A DNA stretch of 59,284 bases, taken from positions 1-59,284 of the forward strand of contig JADZCA010000071.1 in the NCBI GenBank assembly GCA_020851795.1, written 5' to 3'. This DNA is from Planctomycetota bacterium. Lineage in GTDB: Bacteria > Planctomycetota > PLA2 > JAEUHO01. The translations under genes were made by a program, and so were the position numbers. Positions within the stretch are counted from its first letter, which is position 1. The number at the start of each line of letters is the position of its first letter. This document shows, in pieces, positions 31,374 to 39,074 of this stretch. Under the pieces are notes generated by a model that had not been told where the DNA came from, did no database searches, and worked only from the letters and a program-made list of their open reading frames with translations.

Positions 31374-32699
31374 ATGGACGCGTTCGATCTCGGCGTGGCG
31401 ACCTCCGCGGCGCAGCACAGCACTCGTCTTCGGGCACAGTCGCTGCTCCAGTGGGGGATCGTCTGCGCGGCGCTGACCGGGTGCAGCGTCGGAGCGGAGC
31501 CGGAAGCACGGCCTTCGGGATCCGAGGCCGGTGTGCTGCGGCAGTCGTCACCGACGCTGCTGGAACTCGAGTCGAACGGGAGCGACGACGTCCGCCGATT
31601 CGCCCACCTCTTGAGCGCTGTCATCCGGGACGGACGCGAGCCCGATGGCCCGGCACGGTCGGCGTTCCTGGAGGACGTGCGGGACCACGAGGCGCTGATC
31701 GTCGGGGTCTGGGAGCGCGATGTCCGATCGGCGCCCGCGCGCGTCCGACGGGTCTTGGCGACGGCCATCGCCCGACGGCCGGGCGACGAGACGAACCCGC
31801 TTGCGCCCCCGATCGTGGACGAGCTCGCTGTTCCCGGGGACGACTCGAGGCTCGACGCACTCTGGACCGCCTGCGCGCGCGGACGAGTTCCTCCCGTGAA
31901 GGCGACGCTCGTCGCGGACCTCGCCTTCGCCGCTGTCACGGACGGCGATTCATGCCTTGCGGCCGCCGCGCTGGTCCGGCTTGGCGATCGCGGCACGGCT
32001 GAGGCGGAGTCCACGCTCCGCCGCGCGCTCGCGTCGCCCGACCACCGCATCGAGGCGCTTCGCGCGCTCTTCGAAGCGCGGCGAGTGGTCGCGCCGGACC
32101 TGTTCGCGAGCGCGTTGGTGACCGACACCACGCCCGCGTGGGATGCCTCCGAGGAGCTGGGAAGCCGTCCCATCGGCGGTGCGTACTCCACGCGAGGTGT
32201 CGCGGTGCTGTGCGTCGCACGTGCGGGTCCGGCGGCGACCGACGAGGTCGAGCGAGCGTGCGCACCTGGATCGTGGGCCGCTCAGGTGCTGGGCTTGGCC
32301 AGGCGCCTTCAAGACGGGTCGGCCGAGGCACGCCAGATCGCCTCGCTCAGGCTCGCCGACGCGTCGGATGACACACCGGAGACCCTGTTCCGCCTCGCGG
32401 AGGCGGCCGCGTCTCGCCGCCTCGACGAGGAGCTCTCGGCGGAGCTTGTGCGCGCCTACGCCGCGATGGTCGGCGACGGGCGTCGCTGTCGCGATGTCGC
32501 GCGCGCGCTGGCACCGTCGCTGGCGCCGGTCGCCGGGCGCTTGGGGCGCGACCGCACGGAACCGATGTCGAATCGGCGGGGCGCGGTTGCCTACCTGAGG
32601 CGGCTCGGCGAGCGCGGTCGTGCCGAGCTTGCGACGCTGGAGCAGCGCGCTGCCTCCGATCCTGACCTCCGAGGGGTGCTCACCGGCCGCGATCGCTGA
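31374..32699 (+). CDS. putative lipoprotein with HEAT-like helical repeats
   Basis: The 441-residue protein has an N-terminal segment RAQSLLQWGIVCAALTGC with lipobox LTGC, then long alpha-helical repeats of HEAT-like character (CLAAAALVRLGDRGTAEAE, RIEALRALFEARRVV). The start is uncertain: ATG 31374 gives a 37-residue signal, while GTG 31278, overlapping the upstream stop, would add 32 basic residues. No close family is recognised. It ends 26 nt before element copy 2. Confidence 0.65.
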   Translation: MDAFDLGVATSAAQHSTRLRAQSLLQWGIVCAALTGCSVGAEPEARPSGSEAGVLRQSSPTLLELESNGSDDVRRFAHLLSAVIRDGREPDGPARSAFLEDVRDHEALIVGVWERDVRSAPARVRRVLATAIARRPGDETNPLAPPIVDELAVPGDDSRLDALWTACARGRVPPVKATLVADLAFAAVTDGDSCLAAAALVRLGDRGTAEAESTLRRALASPDHRIEALRALFEARRVVAPDLFASALVTDTTPAWDASEELGSRPIGGAYSTRGVAVLCVARAGPAATDEVERACAPGSWAAQVLGLARRLQDGSAEARQIASLRLADASDDTPETLFRLAEAAASRRLDEELSAELVRAYAAMVGDGRRCRDVARALAPSLAPVAGRLGRDRTEPMSNRRGAVAYLRRLGERGRAELATLEQRAASDPDLRGVLTGRDR

Positions 32700-32725
32700 A
32701 GATCGATGGCGACGGTTGCGGGCGA

Positions 32726-32857
32726 GGTACCGAGCCGCGTACGCTTTCACCAACCCGGGCGGCCGCGCCGCGCGTTCGTCCGCCCGTCGCCGCGACGTGG
32801 TCCGCTCGCTGCGGCGCGCAGGGCTCGACTTGTTGGAAAGGTACGCGGCTCGGTACC
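32726..32857 (+). mobile_element. 132-bp inverted-repeat element, copy 2
   Basis: Same length and orientation as the other copies, bounded by GGTACCGAGCCGCGTAC and GTACGCGGCTCGGTACC. It differs from copy 1 at a few interior positions (GGCTCGACTTGTTGG). It lies directly after the lipoprotein stop. Confidence 0.9.
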
Positions 32858-32923
32858 TTGGAACCTGTCCGGACGGGCTTGCGTGGCGCTCTCCGGCCCG
32901 AAGTTCGCCACCCCGAAGAAGTC

Positions 32924-33619
32924 CTATCTCCCCGGACCAGTGCCGTGGTCCTTCGCGTGCTTCTTCCCGTACGGGAAGTACCGAAGCTGATCCGGACTGA
33001 GCACAACACTCTTGATGTAGTTCCGTACGTCGCCCTCGAGTTCCGTGTCGCGCAACACGAGTCGTGCCTGCTCGGCTTCCGGGAGTCTCCGGAGATATCT
33101 TTCAGAGGCGTCTCGGACGTCAAGCCACTCTTTCCCGCTTCCGGTCGAGAGGTACGCCTCGATGCTCTGGATCTGGCTCGCCGTGAGCTCAGGATCAAGG
33201 TCCGTGAGTTGGGCTGACAGCATCTGCCGATAGAAGCGCCGAATGTCCTCAGGATGGCGCGCGCGCCGTGCGCGCGAGATCGCATCCTGTGCGGTTGTCG
33301 GCGGCTCGACCTCTGCGGGCACGGGCTCAGCTCCGGGCGGAGTCGGATCCGCGGGTACCGCGGGAGGCGGCTCCGTTGTGCGGGCTGCATCCGATCGGGT
33401 CACCACCGGAGGCCGATCGAGCGTCGATGAGAGTCGATCCGTCCGCTCCAGGAGGTACCGGCACTCTTCCTCCGCAACCCGGATTCGGCGCTCAAGGTCG
33501 TCGAATCGCGCGCACACCAAGTCGGACTGTGGCGTCACGCTCCGCCATGTCCAAGCACCGGCAACGCCGCCGGCTACACCGAGCATCGTCGAAAGCAGCA
33601 GCATCGTCGATTGGCGCAT
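32924..33619 (-). CDS. membrane-anchored protein with coiled coil and helical C-terminus, unknown
   Basis: A 231-residue protein. An N-terminal hydrophobic helix (MLLLSTMLGVAGGVAGAWTW) precedes a coiled coil (FDDLERRIRVAEEECRYLLE). A Pro/Thr/Glu linker (residues 70-110) follows, then a helical domain of about 110 residues rich in Arg, Glu and Gln (SQIQSIEAYLSTGSGKEW). Its architecture is shared with the gene at 36580, though the sequences are not obviously homologous. The ATG lies 28 nt from element copy 3. Confidence 0.6.
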   Translation of the reverse strand: MRQSTMLLLSTMLGVAGGVAGAWTWRSVTPQSDLVCARFDDLERRIRVAEEECRYLLERTDRLSSTLDRPPVVTRSDAARTTEPPPAVPADPTPPGAEPVPAEVEPPTTAQDAISRARRARHPEDIRRFYRQMLSAQLTDLDPELTASQIQSIEAYLSTGSGKEWLDVRDASERYLRRLPEAEQARLVLRDTELEGDVRNYIKSVVLSPDQLRYFPYGKKHAKDHGTGPGR

Positions 33620-33647
33620 GGAACCTCGGCGTTCGGGGCGGTCCGAG

Positions 33648-33779
33648 GGTACCGAGCCGCGTACGCTTTCACCAACCCGGGCGGCCGCGCCGCGCGTTCG
33701 TCCGCCCGTCCTCGCGACGTGGCCTGCTCGCTGCGGCGCGCAGGGCTCAGCTTGGTGGAAAGGTACGCGGCTCGGTGCC
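33648..33779 (+). mobile_element. 132-bp inverted-repeat element, copy 3
   Basis: Same length and orientation as the others. The right end reads GGTGCC instead of GGTACC, the only terminal change among the five copies. It lies upstream of the minus-strand membrane gene and about 160 bp before promoter copy B. Confidence 0.88.
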
Positions 33780-33937
33780 CCCGCGTAGGCGCAACGCGGG
33801 CCACGCGACCCCGATGGGCGCGCGGCGCGCGAGACGGCAGTCTCGACGCCTTTCGCGCTCGGGCTCGCGCGGCGCCACGCCGGCCGGAGACCGAGCCACG
33901 GGCGCGTACCCTGGTCCGACCTGCCACACTTCGCCCC

Positions 33938-33965
33938 TTGAAAGGCCGGCGCGAGAGGCTAGGGT
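33938..33965 (+). promoter_or_regulatory. island promoter cassette, copy B
   Basis: TTGAAA, a 16-nt spacer and TAGGGT, followed by a leader resembling copies A and C. The -35 box is closest to consensus of the three. Confidence 0.7.
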
Positions 33966-34016
33966 GGCCTCCTGCTCGGACATGGGAACCACGCGCAACA
34001 CGACCCGTGCGATGCG

Positions 34017-34148
34017 ATGCGCTCGCGAGCTCCCCGCTCCTGCCCGAAACGGAGAGCTCCCTTGGCATCCCACACCCGCGGAGGGGCTCGGCCCACGCGC
34101 TGGACACACGCGAGATCTTCAGACGGGCAGGATCACGGGATGCGCTGA
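34017..34148 (+). CDS. 43-residue leader ORF with MRSRAPRSCPKRR start
   Basis: The ORF starts MRSRAPRSCPKRRAPLAS, matching the starts at 30623 and 39075, then runs into unrelated sequence and ends 165 nt before the next gene. It looks like the conserved start of an exported-protein gene whose remainder has been lost or replaced. Confidence 0.4.
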   Translation: MRSRAPRSCPKRRAPLASHTRGGARPTRWTHARSSDGQDHGMR

Positions 34149-34313
34149 GTTCGACGCGACTGGACCTGCGGCGAGACGCCTCCGAGGTGAGGGAGGGACC
34201 CTCGGTGGTTTCGATCGTCCACGGGCGCTCGAGTCGAAGCCCGTCAAGGGACCGTCCTGCCCGCGGTTCCGCGCTCGTCCCGCTCGGCCAGACGAGAGTC
34301 GGGGAGGTGCAAG

Positions 34314-34841
34314 GTGACCCGCTCGAGAGACTCGTATCTTGTCGAGGTGCTGCGAAGGAAGCACGCTGACGCCGACACGACGAACTTCGGCGTCTCCGAC
34401 TTCTTGTGGGCCTTCGGGTCCCCCGTCGACGCGATGATGTACCTGCGCCTGTTCTGGCCGGACTTCGTTCAGTTCGAGGGCATGGTGTTTCGGAGCGAGT
34501 CTCTGGAGGATGAAGAGGATCGGCGACTGATTCGTGAGGGCCTGAAGCGGTGCGCCGGGGACAAGACCGAGACGGAGAAGTCGTTCAACATCGTCGAAGT
34601 GCCGACGAGTCTGTTCGGCCGCGGCGCAGCCGAGTCGAGCGACGAACTCGACACCCTCTTGACAGAGAAGATCGTCGAACTATGGAGTTGCCGTCTCGCC
34701 TTCATGTTCCCACGGCAGGAGTTCGTCGTAGAGGCCGTCCCTCCCGAGGAGAACTGCGGCGAACTGGGGGTGACGTTCTACACACGGCGCGGCGGACAAG
34801 CGGTTCCGCACCGCGAAGAGAACCCGAGCGGGCGACGATGA
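34314..34841 (+). CDS. unknown cytosolic protein, possible immunity-type
   Basis: A 175-residue protein with GTG start and GGGAGG at good spacing. There is no signal peptide. It contains FLWAFGSPVDAMMYLRLFWP, then DFVQFEGMVFRSESLED and a later aromatic-rich FNIVEVPTSLF. The pattern of a small aromatic-rich acidic protein, with a WPDFVxxxGxVF block and an EKSFNIVEV block, recalls orphan immunity-type proteins, but I do not recognise the family. Codon use is more AT-tolerant than in the core genes. Confidence 0.6.
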   Translation: MTRSRDSYLVEVLRRKHADADTTNFGVSDFLWAFGSPVDAMMYLRLFWPDFVQFEGMVFRSESLEDEEDRRLIREGLKRCAGDKTETEKSFNIVEVPTSLFGRGAAESSDELDTLLTEKIVELWSCRLAFMFPRQEFVVEAVPPEENCGELGVTFYTRRGGQAVPHREENPSGRR

Positions 34842-35154
34842 ACATCCTGTGGACGACGACGGATCTCGCTGCACGCCGATCGCGCGAACGCACTGCCGGC
34901 CCGGCTTGTCCCCAGGTGCCGCGGCGATCTCAACGAGTGACTCGGTCAGGCGGCGCGACGCAGGCGAAGGGCGGGCAGATCGCGGTTAGCGCGCCGTCTC
35001 CACCCCCGGGATCGTGCAGGGACATGGAACAAGAGGACGCAGGTCGGGGGGGCGGTCGGGGGAGCGGAGGCACTCTTTGCGGCATCCAGCGCTCCCAGGG
35101 CGCTGCGGGGTCCAGCCTGATCTTCGTCCGGTTCCGGCTCGTGGTTTCGGGCAA
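34842..35154. other. 313-nt stretch without a recognisable gene
   Basis: No ORF with coding character is seen and no repeat of the island families occurs here. It presumably holds the promoter of the exported protein at 35155, but no clear boxes stand out. Confidence 0.4.
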
Positions 35155-36384
35155 ATGCGCGCGCAGGTAGTCACTCTTGGCCTCCGCGGAAGCCTCGGCC
35201 TCGCGATCCTGGTCGCGGCGATCTGTGGAGTTGCTGCGCCGCCAAGCAGCGTTCGACGTGCGCTGGCGGCGCCGACGGGTGCGTGGGAGATCACGGTGGT
35301 TGACGGGGTCACGGGTCAGGCCCTTGCGGACGCCGAGGCCTATCCCGTCGGGGCCGACCTTGCGGCGCTACTCGGGCGTGAGGCGACTCGTTTTCGTTTC
35401 ACGGAGGAGATCCTGCGCCGTCAGGCCACACGAGCGGATCTCCGCGGTCGAGTCCGTCTCGATCCGAGCACGGACACGCTTGCGTGGGCTGTCTCGGCGC
35501 CGAACTACTCTTGGGGACTCGTCTCCGCCAACCCGCCGCACCCCCTCAGAGTCGAGCTCGAACGAAGTGCGGCGGGACTGGAGCTCCAGCTCCACGCGTC
35601 GTTCGCTGCACGACGCGTCTGGGGAGAGCGCGTGCAGCGCGAGCCGTTGGTCGTGGACCTGGGGAGCGCCGACGCACCACGGACGTGGCGGCTTCGCGGG
35701 ATGAAGCCGGGGGCGTGGCGCTTCGGCGTCGGCGCCTCTCCCGAGGCCTCGGAGACTCGGGTCGCGCGCGAGCTCTTGCCAGGCGTGCTCACCCACTTGG
35801 ATCTTCCCTACCCCGCGCGACGGGACGTGGAGATTCTCGGCGTCGTAGACAGCACCCGATGGGGAGGCAGACTGCACCAGCTTCGCTTCCACGGGCGAGA
35901 CGAGCGCGGGTCGGCGGAGACCGCCGACGCCGAGATCCTCGGCGCGGTGCGAGGAATCAGCAGGTTCCGCGTGACGTTGCCGCGGCTCGGGATGTACGTG
36001 GTCACCGCAACGGGGAACACGGACGCCCAAGACTGGGCGAAGGTGGTGACCATGACGGGTCCTTCCGAGGCAATCTCCCTCGTGGTTCCCGAGCTTGCGC
36101 GGGTTCGCGTTCGATGGAGTCGAGGTTCAGACTCCGGAGACCGTTTCGCGGGGACGAAGGTGTACTGGTCCACCTACCCGGTGGGAGACGGCGCAGGTCA
36201 GCTGATGGCAAGCCGGGGACTGCACCCGTTTGACGACGTTCGGCCAACCGAGGCGAGCACATGGTGCGCTGCGGGGCAGATCGTGATCGAAGTGCAACAC
36301 ACCGAATGGGGAGCCAAGGAAGAGGTCGTGGAGCTTCGCGCGGGTGACACCGTCGATGTGGTCGTTCGATTCGATCCGAGTTGA
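35155..36384 (+). CDS. exported protein with beta-domain repeats, unknown
   Basis: A 409-residue protein with an N-terminal signal peptide (LGLAILVAAICGVAAPPS). The body is predicted beta-rich and has transthyretin/carboxypeptidase-regulatory-like features at the start (WEITVVDGVTGQALADAEAY, then RADLRGRVRLD). Similar strand pairs follow further on (RVTLPRLGMYVVTATGN), ending with VELRAGDTVDVVVRFDP. It is related in fold, not closely in sequence, to the large surface proteins at 15655 and 18562. An element copy follows 40 nt after the stop. Confidence 0.65.
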   Translation: MRAQVVTLGLRGSLGLAILVAAICGVAAPPSSVRRALAAPTGAWEITVVDGVTGQALADAEAYPVGADLAALLGREATRFRFTEEILRRQATRADLRGRVRLDPSTDTLAWAVSAPNYSWGLVSANPPHPLRVELERSAAGLELQLHASFAARRVWGERVQREPLVVDLGSADAPRTWRLRGMKPGAWRFGVGASPEASETRVARELLPGVLTHLDLPYPARRDVEILGVVDSTRWGGRLHQLRFHGRDERGSAETADAEILGAVRGISRFRVTLPRLGMYVVTATGNTDAQDWAKVVTMTGPSEAISLVVPELARVRVRWSRGSDSGDRFAGTKVYWSTYPVGDGAGQLMASRGLHPFDDVRPTEASTWCAAGQIVIEVQHTEWGAKEEVVELRAGDTVDVVVRFDPS

Positions 36385-36424
36385 CCGACGGTGCAGCGGA
36401 CAACCGGCCGACGTCGTTCAGGGA

Positions 36425-36556
36425 GGTACCGAGCCGCGTACGCTTTCACCAACCCGGGCGGCCGCGCCGCGCGTTCGTCCGCCCGTCCCCGCGACGTGGA
36501 CTGCTCGCTGCGGCGCGCAGGGATCAACTTGGTGGAAAGGCGCGCGGCTCGGTACC
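36425..36556 (+). mobile_element. 132-bp inverted-repeat element, copy 4
   Basis: Same length and orientation. The right arm has GGCGCGCGGCTCGGTACC instead of GGTACGCGGCTCGGTACC, two substitutions that break the outer stem. It lies between convergent genes. Confidence 0.9.
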
Positions 36557-36579
36557 TCCAACCGCGGAACGTAGCCGAG

Positions 36580-37113
36580 CTATCGATCGCCATCGAGGGT
36601 GCGACGAAGATCTATCGGCTCGGTTGCCGCCTTCCGCAACTCGTCCAAGGTAACCGCCTGTTCTACGCTACGCCGCTGCCGCTCGATCGCAAAAATGCGG
36701 GCTCGGATTTCGGTGTTCTCCGCGGCTCCCTCCAATAGTGCGTGCTCTGTCTTGAGTGCGCTGTCAATGTGATCCAGTACCCTGGGCCTGAGTTCGACAG
36801 TACGCGATGCTGATACGGCGTCCGCTAGGAGCGAGACCCATGTGGTCCGATGTTGACGGACTTCCTCCGGGTTCGCGGGGCGAGTGAGCAAGACCCCAAT
36901 GCGCCCTTCGAAGGCGCGAAACTCCGCTAGAAGCTCATCGTTCGTTCGTGCAGGGGACGCCGCCAGCGTGGGCATTGACTCGGGCGCGGGAGGCGGATTC
37001 TCCAGATCGACTCCACGACTAGGGGGTTCACCTCCGCCAAGCCGAAGCAGGGCCCCGACGGTAAGCCCAGCCGAGAAGATCAGCGCGCCAGCCAGCATAT
37101 GACGTACGACCAT
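36580..37113 (-). CDS. membrane-anchored helical protein, unknown
   Basis: A 177-residue protein with an N-terminal membrane helix (MLAGALIFSAGLTVGALLRL). A Pro/Glu-rich linker (PPPAPESMPTLAASPA) and a helical domain of about 115 residues follow (ELLAEFRAFEGRIGVLL, then RARIFAIERQRRSVEQAV). It shares helix-linker-helical layout with the protein at 32924. Base composition is among the lowest GC of the window. Confidence 0.6.
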   Translation of the reverse strand: MVVRHMLAGALIFSAGLTVGALLRLGGGEPPSRGVDLENPPPAPESMPTLAASPARTNDELLAEFRAFEGRIGVLLTRPANPEEVRQHRTTWVSLLADAVSASRTVELRPRVLDHIDSALKTEHALLEGAAENTEIRARIFAIERQRRSVEQAVTLDELRKAATEPIDLRRTLDGDR

Positions 37114-37126
37114 GGCTCACCTGTAG

Positions 37127-37162
37127 GTGCGGCGGGCGGAGCAGGATGCCCGCCCGCCGCAC
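37127..37162 (-). terminator. hairpin terminator between two minus-strand island genes
   Basis: A 13-bp perfect stem (GTGCGGCGGGCGG / CCGCCCGCCGCAC) with a 10-nt loop lies after the stop of the 97-residue ORF at 37197 and before the start of the gene at 36580. Confidence 0.6.
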
Positions 37163-37178
37163 GGGTTCGCTGCCGACT

Positions 37179-37214
37179 CTAGCCGTCACCCCTCGTCTAG
37201 CCGTCACCCCTCGT
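37179..37214. repeat. 18-bp tandem duplication at a gene end
   Basis: CTAGCCGTCACCCCTCGT occurs twice in a row. Each copy holds the complement of a TAG, so the minus-strand gene at 37197 has its stop codon and last codons duplicated. Confidence 0.85.
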
Positions 37215-37490
37215 CGCGTCAGGGGCGGTACGGACCGAGTCGACCTTGCCGTTGTTCACGGTGACTTCGTTGTCCCCGTCCTTCTGCCCCACAGCCTTGT
37301 CGGAGGCCGCCTCGACTTCAGAAGCCTCGCCAGACGCGGAATCGGTGGCCGGCTGGAACCCGATCCGCGTCCCGCTCGGGAAGTCATCGGGGTCTTCGGG
37401 GGGACGTGTGGGGCGCCAGAAAAGCCTTCCGCTTCGGGAGAGGCGCGAGGGCGAGTCGGTCCGCCGCATCGAGCTGGCTGTCGTGAACAT
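37197..37490 (-). CDS. small hydrophilic protein, unknown
   Basis: A 97-residue ORF. Residues 1-30 are Arg/Ser-rich, the rest acidic with Asp, Glu, Gln and Asn (GEASEVEAASDKAVGQKDG, EVTVNNGKVDSV), a composition unusual for shadow ORFs here. A TAAAGT box lies about 25 nt upstream of the ATG, and a terminator follows the stop. It may be an interrupted N-terminal part of something larger. Confidence 0.45.
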   Translation of the reverse strand: MFTTASSMRRTDSPSRLSRSGRLFWRPTRPPEDPDDFPSGTRIGFQPATDSASGEASEVEAASDKAVGQKDGDNEVTVNNGKVDSVRTAPDATRGDG

Positions 37491-37518
37491 GGTTCCCTAG
37501 GTCGAGCACGAGCGCACT

Positions 37519-38172
37519 TTAGCCCGCGTGGCGCACGGCGCCAGAGGCCTTCGGCTTCTCGGGCCACGGGACGTCGCCGACCCGAGGCCTTGTGCCGACG
37601 TGACGCCGCGCGAGCCCGTGGTCGCACAGCGTCTGGATGGCCGCGTCGCGTTCGGCCTTGCGCGCGGCGCCGGGATCGTCGAGGCCGAGCACGCCCGCCT
37701 CGATGGCCTCGCGCGCGCGGGCGTAGAACTCCTCCCGGTCCACGCACGTGTCGCCACGCGGCAGCATTCGGTCGAGCTGGTCGGCCGTGCGCCACCCGCG
37801 GGACGCGCGCGGGCGTGCGCCGTCCAGCCGTCGGGCGGCCTCGCCGGCGCGCTGCGCGGCCTCGGCGTGGTCGCGCAGCGCCACCCCCTTTCCGAGCCCG
37901 CTCTCGGCCTTCACCTCGGCGTGCGCACGCTCGATCGCCGGGTTGTCCGTCGGGGTGTGCACGCGCGAGATCAGCAGCACGACCTGGGCGTCCACGAGTG
38001 CTCGAAGCACTTCGGCGGAGAGGTAGTTCGATCCGTTGTCGACCTGCAGCACGAGCGGGAAGCCGCCGCGCTCCCTCGCCGCCTGCCGTAGTCCCGCGAG
38101 CACCTCCTTCGCCGTCGCCGGCGGCCCCGCCGACAGGCGCACCGTCCCGAGCGTCGCCCGGTCGCGCACGGG
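37519..38172 (-). pseudogene. truncated DDE transposase (rve integrase-core family)
   Basis: About 217 residues of the C-terminal half of an IS481/IS3-like transposase remain. The second catalytic Asp is in LQVDNGSNYLS, and the catalytic Glu is in TPTDNPAIERAHAEVKAESG. The first catalytic Asp and the DNA-binding part are missing: the reading frame runs straight into the 132-bp element copy 5, whose edge lies 14 bp before the retained coding sequence. Beyond the element no transposase sequence continues. It can no longer transpose by itself. Confidence 0.8.
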
Positions 38173-38185
38173 GAGGTACCGGGGA

Positions 38186-38317
38186 GGTACCGAGCCGCGT
38201 ACGCTTTCACCAACCCGGGCGGCCGCGCCGCGCGTTCGTCCGCCCGTCCCCGCGACGTGGACTGCTCGCTGCGGCGCGCAGGGCTCAACGTGGTGGAAAG
38301 GTACGCGGCTCGGTACC
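38186..38317 (+). mobile_element. 132-bp inverted-repeat element, copy 5
   Basis: Same length and orientation. It lies at the truncated 5' end of the transposase remnant, and a second GAGGTACCGG stands 12 bp to its left, giving a short direct repeat at the junction. Confidence 0.9.
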
Positions 38318-38365
38318 TTCCTCGCGGACTGCTGCCTCGGGCTGCTCGGGCGGCCGTCGCCGTCC

Positions 38366-38899
38366 GTGCGAACGGTGGACACCGGGTGCTGGCCCACGAT
38401 CCATCCGCCCCCGGACTCGAGGTGCGCCGACGCGTGGCCGGTGATCGGCGACCACTGGCGGTCGCTCGCGGCGGTGCAGTCCGTCGCGACGGCTCCGAGG
38501 AGCGACGTCCACGTTCTGGCCGGGGCGATCCGCGACTCAGACGTCAGGGACGCGGAGTGGGCGCGGTTTCGGCCGCTGTTGGGCTGCACGCCGGGTACGC
38601 CTGACGGAGACTGGTGGTTCCTCGGCTACGACGCGATCGACGTCACGTTCCGCAGCGTCCTCTACGGATGCGGCGAATTCTCACTCTCCGAGGACTGCGC
38701 GCGCGATCCGAGAGTCGCGGCCGCACGAGCTCGATTGAACCTGTTCGGGTTGTTCATGACGATCGACGACGCGGAGGCCGCCTCTCGACTGGCGGGCGAG
38801 CTCAGCACGGGCGGCGCCTCGGCCGCGATCCCGTGCGCCGTCTTCGAGGTGCTCGCGGCGGGCGGCCGCAGCGGCCCAGCGATCTTGGACCGCGAGTAG
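38366..38899 (+). CDS. unknown protein, 5' end possibly truncated
   Basis: The reading frame is open from inside element copy 5 to a TAG at 38899. The coding-like part, with aromatic-rich blocks VIGDHWRSLAAVQSV, DGDWWFLGYDAIDVTF and RSVLYGCGEFSLSEDC, begins soon after the element. GTG 38366 is the best start (177 residues), but the true N-terminus may have been replaced by the element. It is not recognised; size and composition resemble the other possible immunity-type proteins of the island. Confidence 0.45.
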   Translation: MRTVDTGCWPTIHPPPDSRCADAWPVIGDHWRSLAAVQSVATAPRSDVHVLAGAIRDSDVRDAEWARFRPLLGCTPGTPDGDWWFLGYDAIDVTFRSVLYGCGEFSLSEDCARDPRVAAARARLNLFGLFMTIDDAEAASRLAGELSTGGASAAIPCAVFEVLAAGGRSGPAILDRE

Positions 38900-38995
38900 C
38901 GCGCAGGCCGAGCCGCGCGGCAGCGTCCCGGCTCTGCGGGGGCGTCTTCCCGGGCGTGGGTGCATGCGCTGGCCTGCTCTTCCGCGACTCGCCTC

Positions 38996-39023
38996 TTGCG
39001 ATGCGGACGGGGCGGGCTAGGGT
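38996..39023 (+). promoter_or_regulatory. island promoter cassette, copy C
   Basis: TTGCGA, a 16-nt spacer and TAGGGT, then a 51-nt leader to the ATG at 39075. Similarity with copy A covers the promoter, the leader and about 13 codons, that is, roughly 38985-39115. Confidence 0.72.
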
Positions 39024-39074
39024 GACCTCGTGCTCGGGCACGGGACCCACGACCAGCACAGCCGGAACGCTGCG

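Noticed and set aside
30370..38317. Short ORFs within the 132-bp elements with a conserved peptide (RYRAAYAFTNPGG)
   Set aside because: The peptide is conserved only because the DNA is. The frame merges into unrelated sequence on both sides and the element has no start signals.
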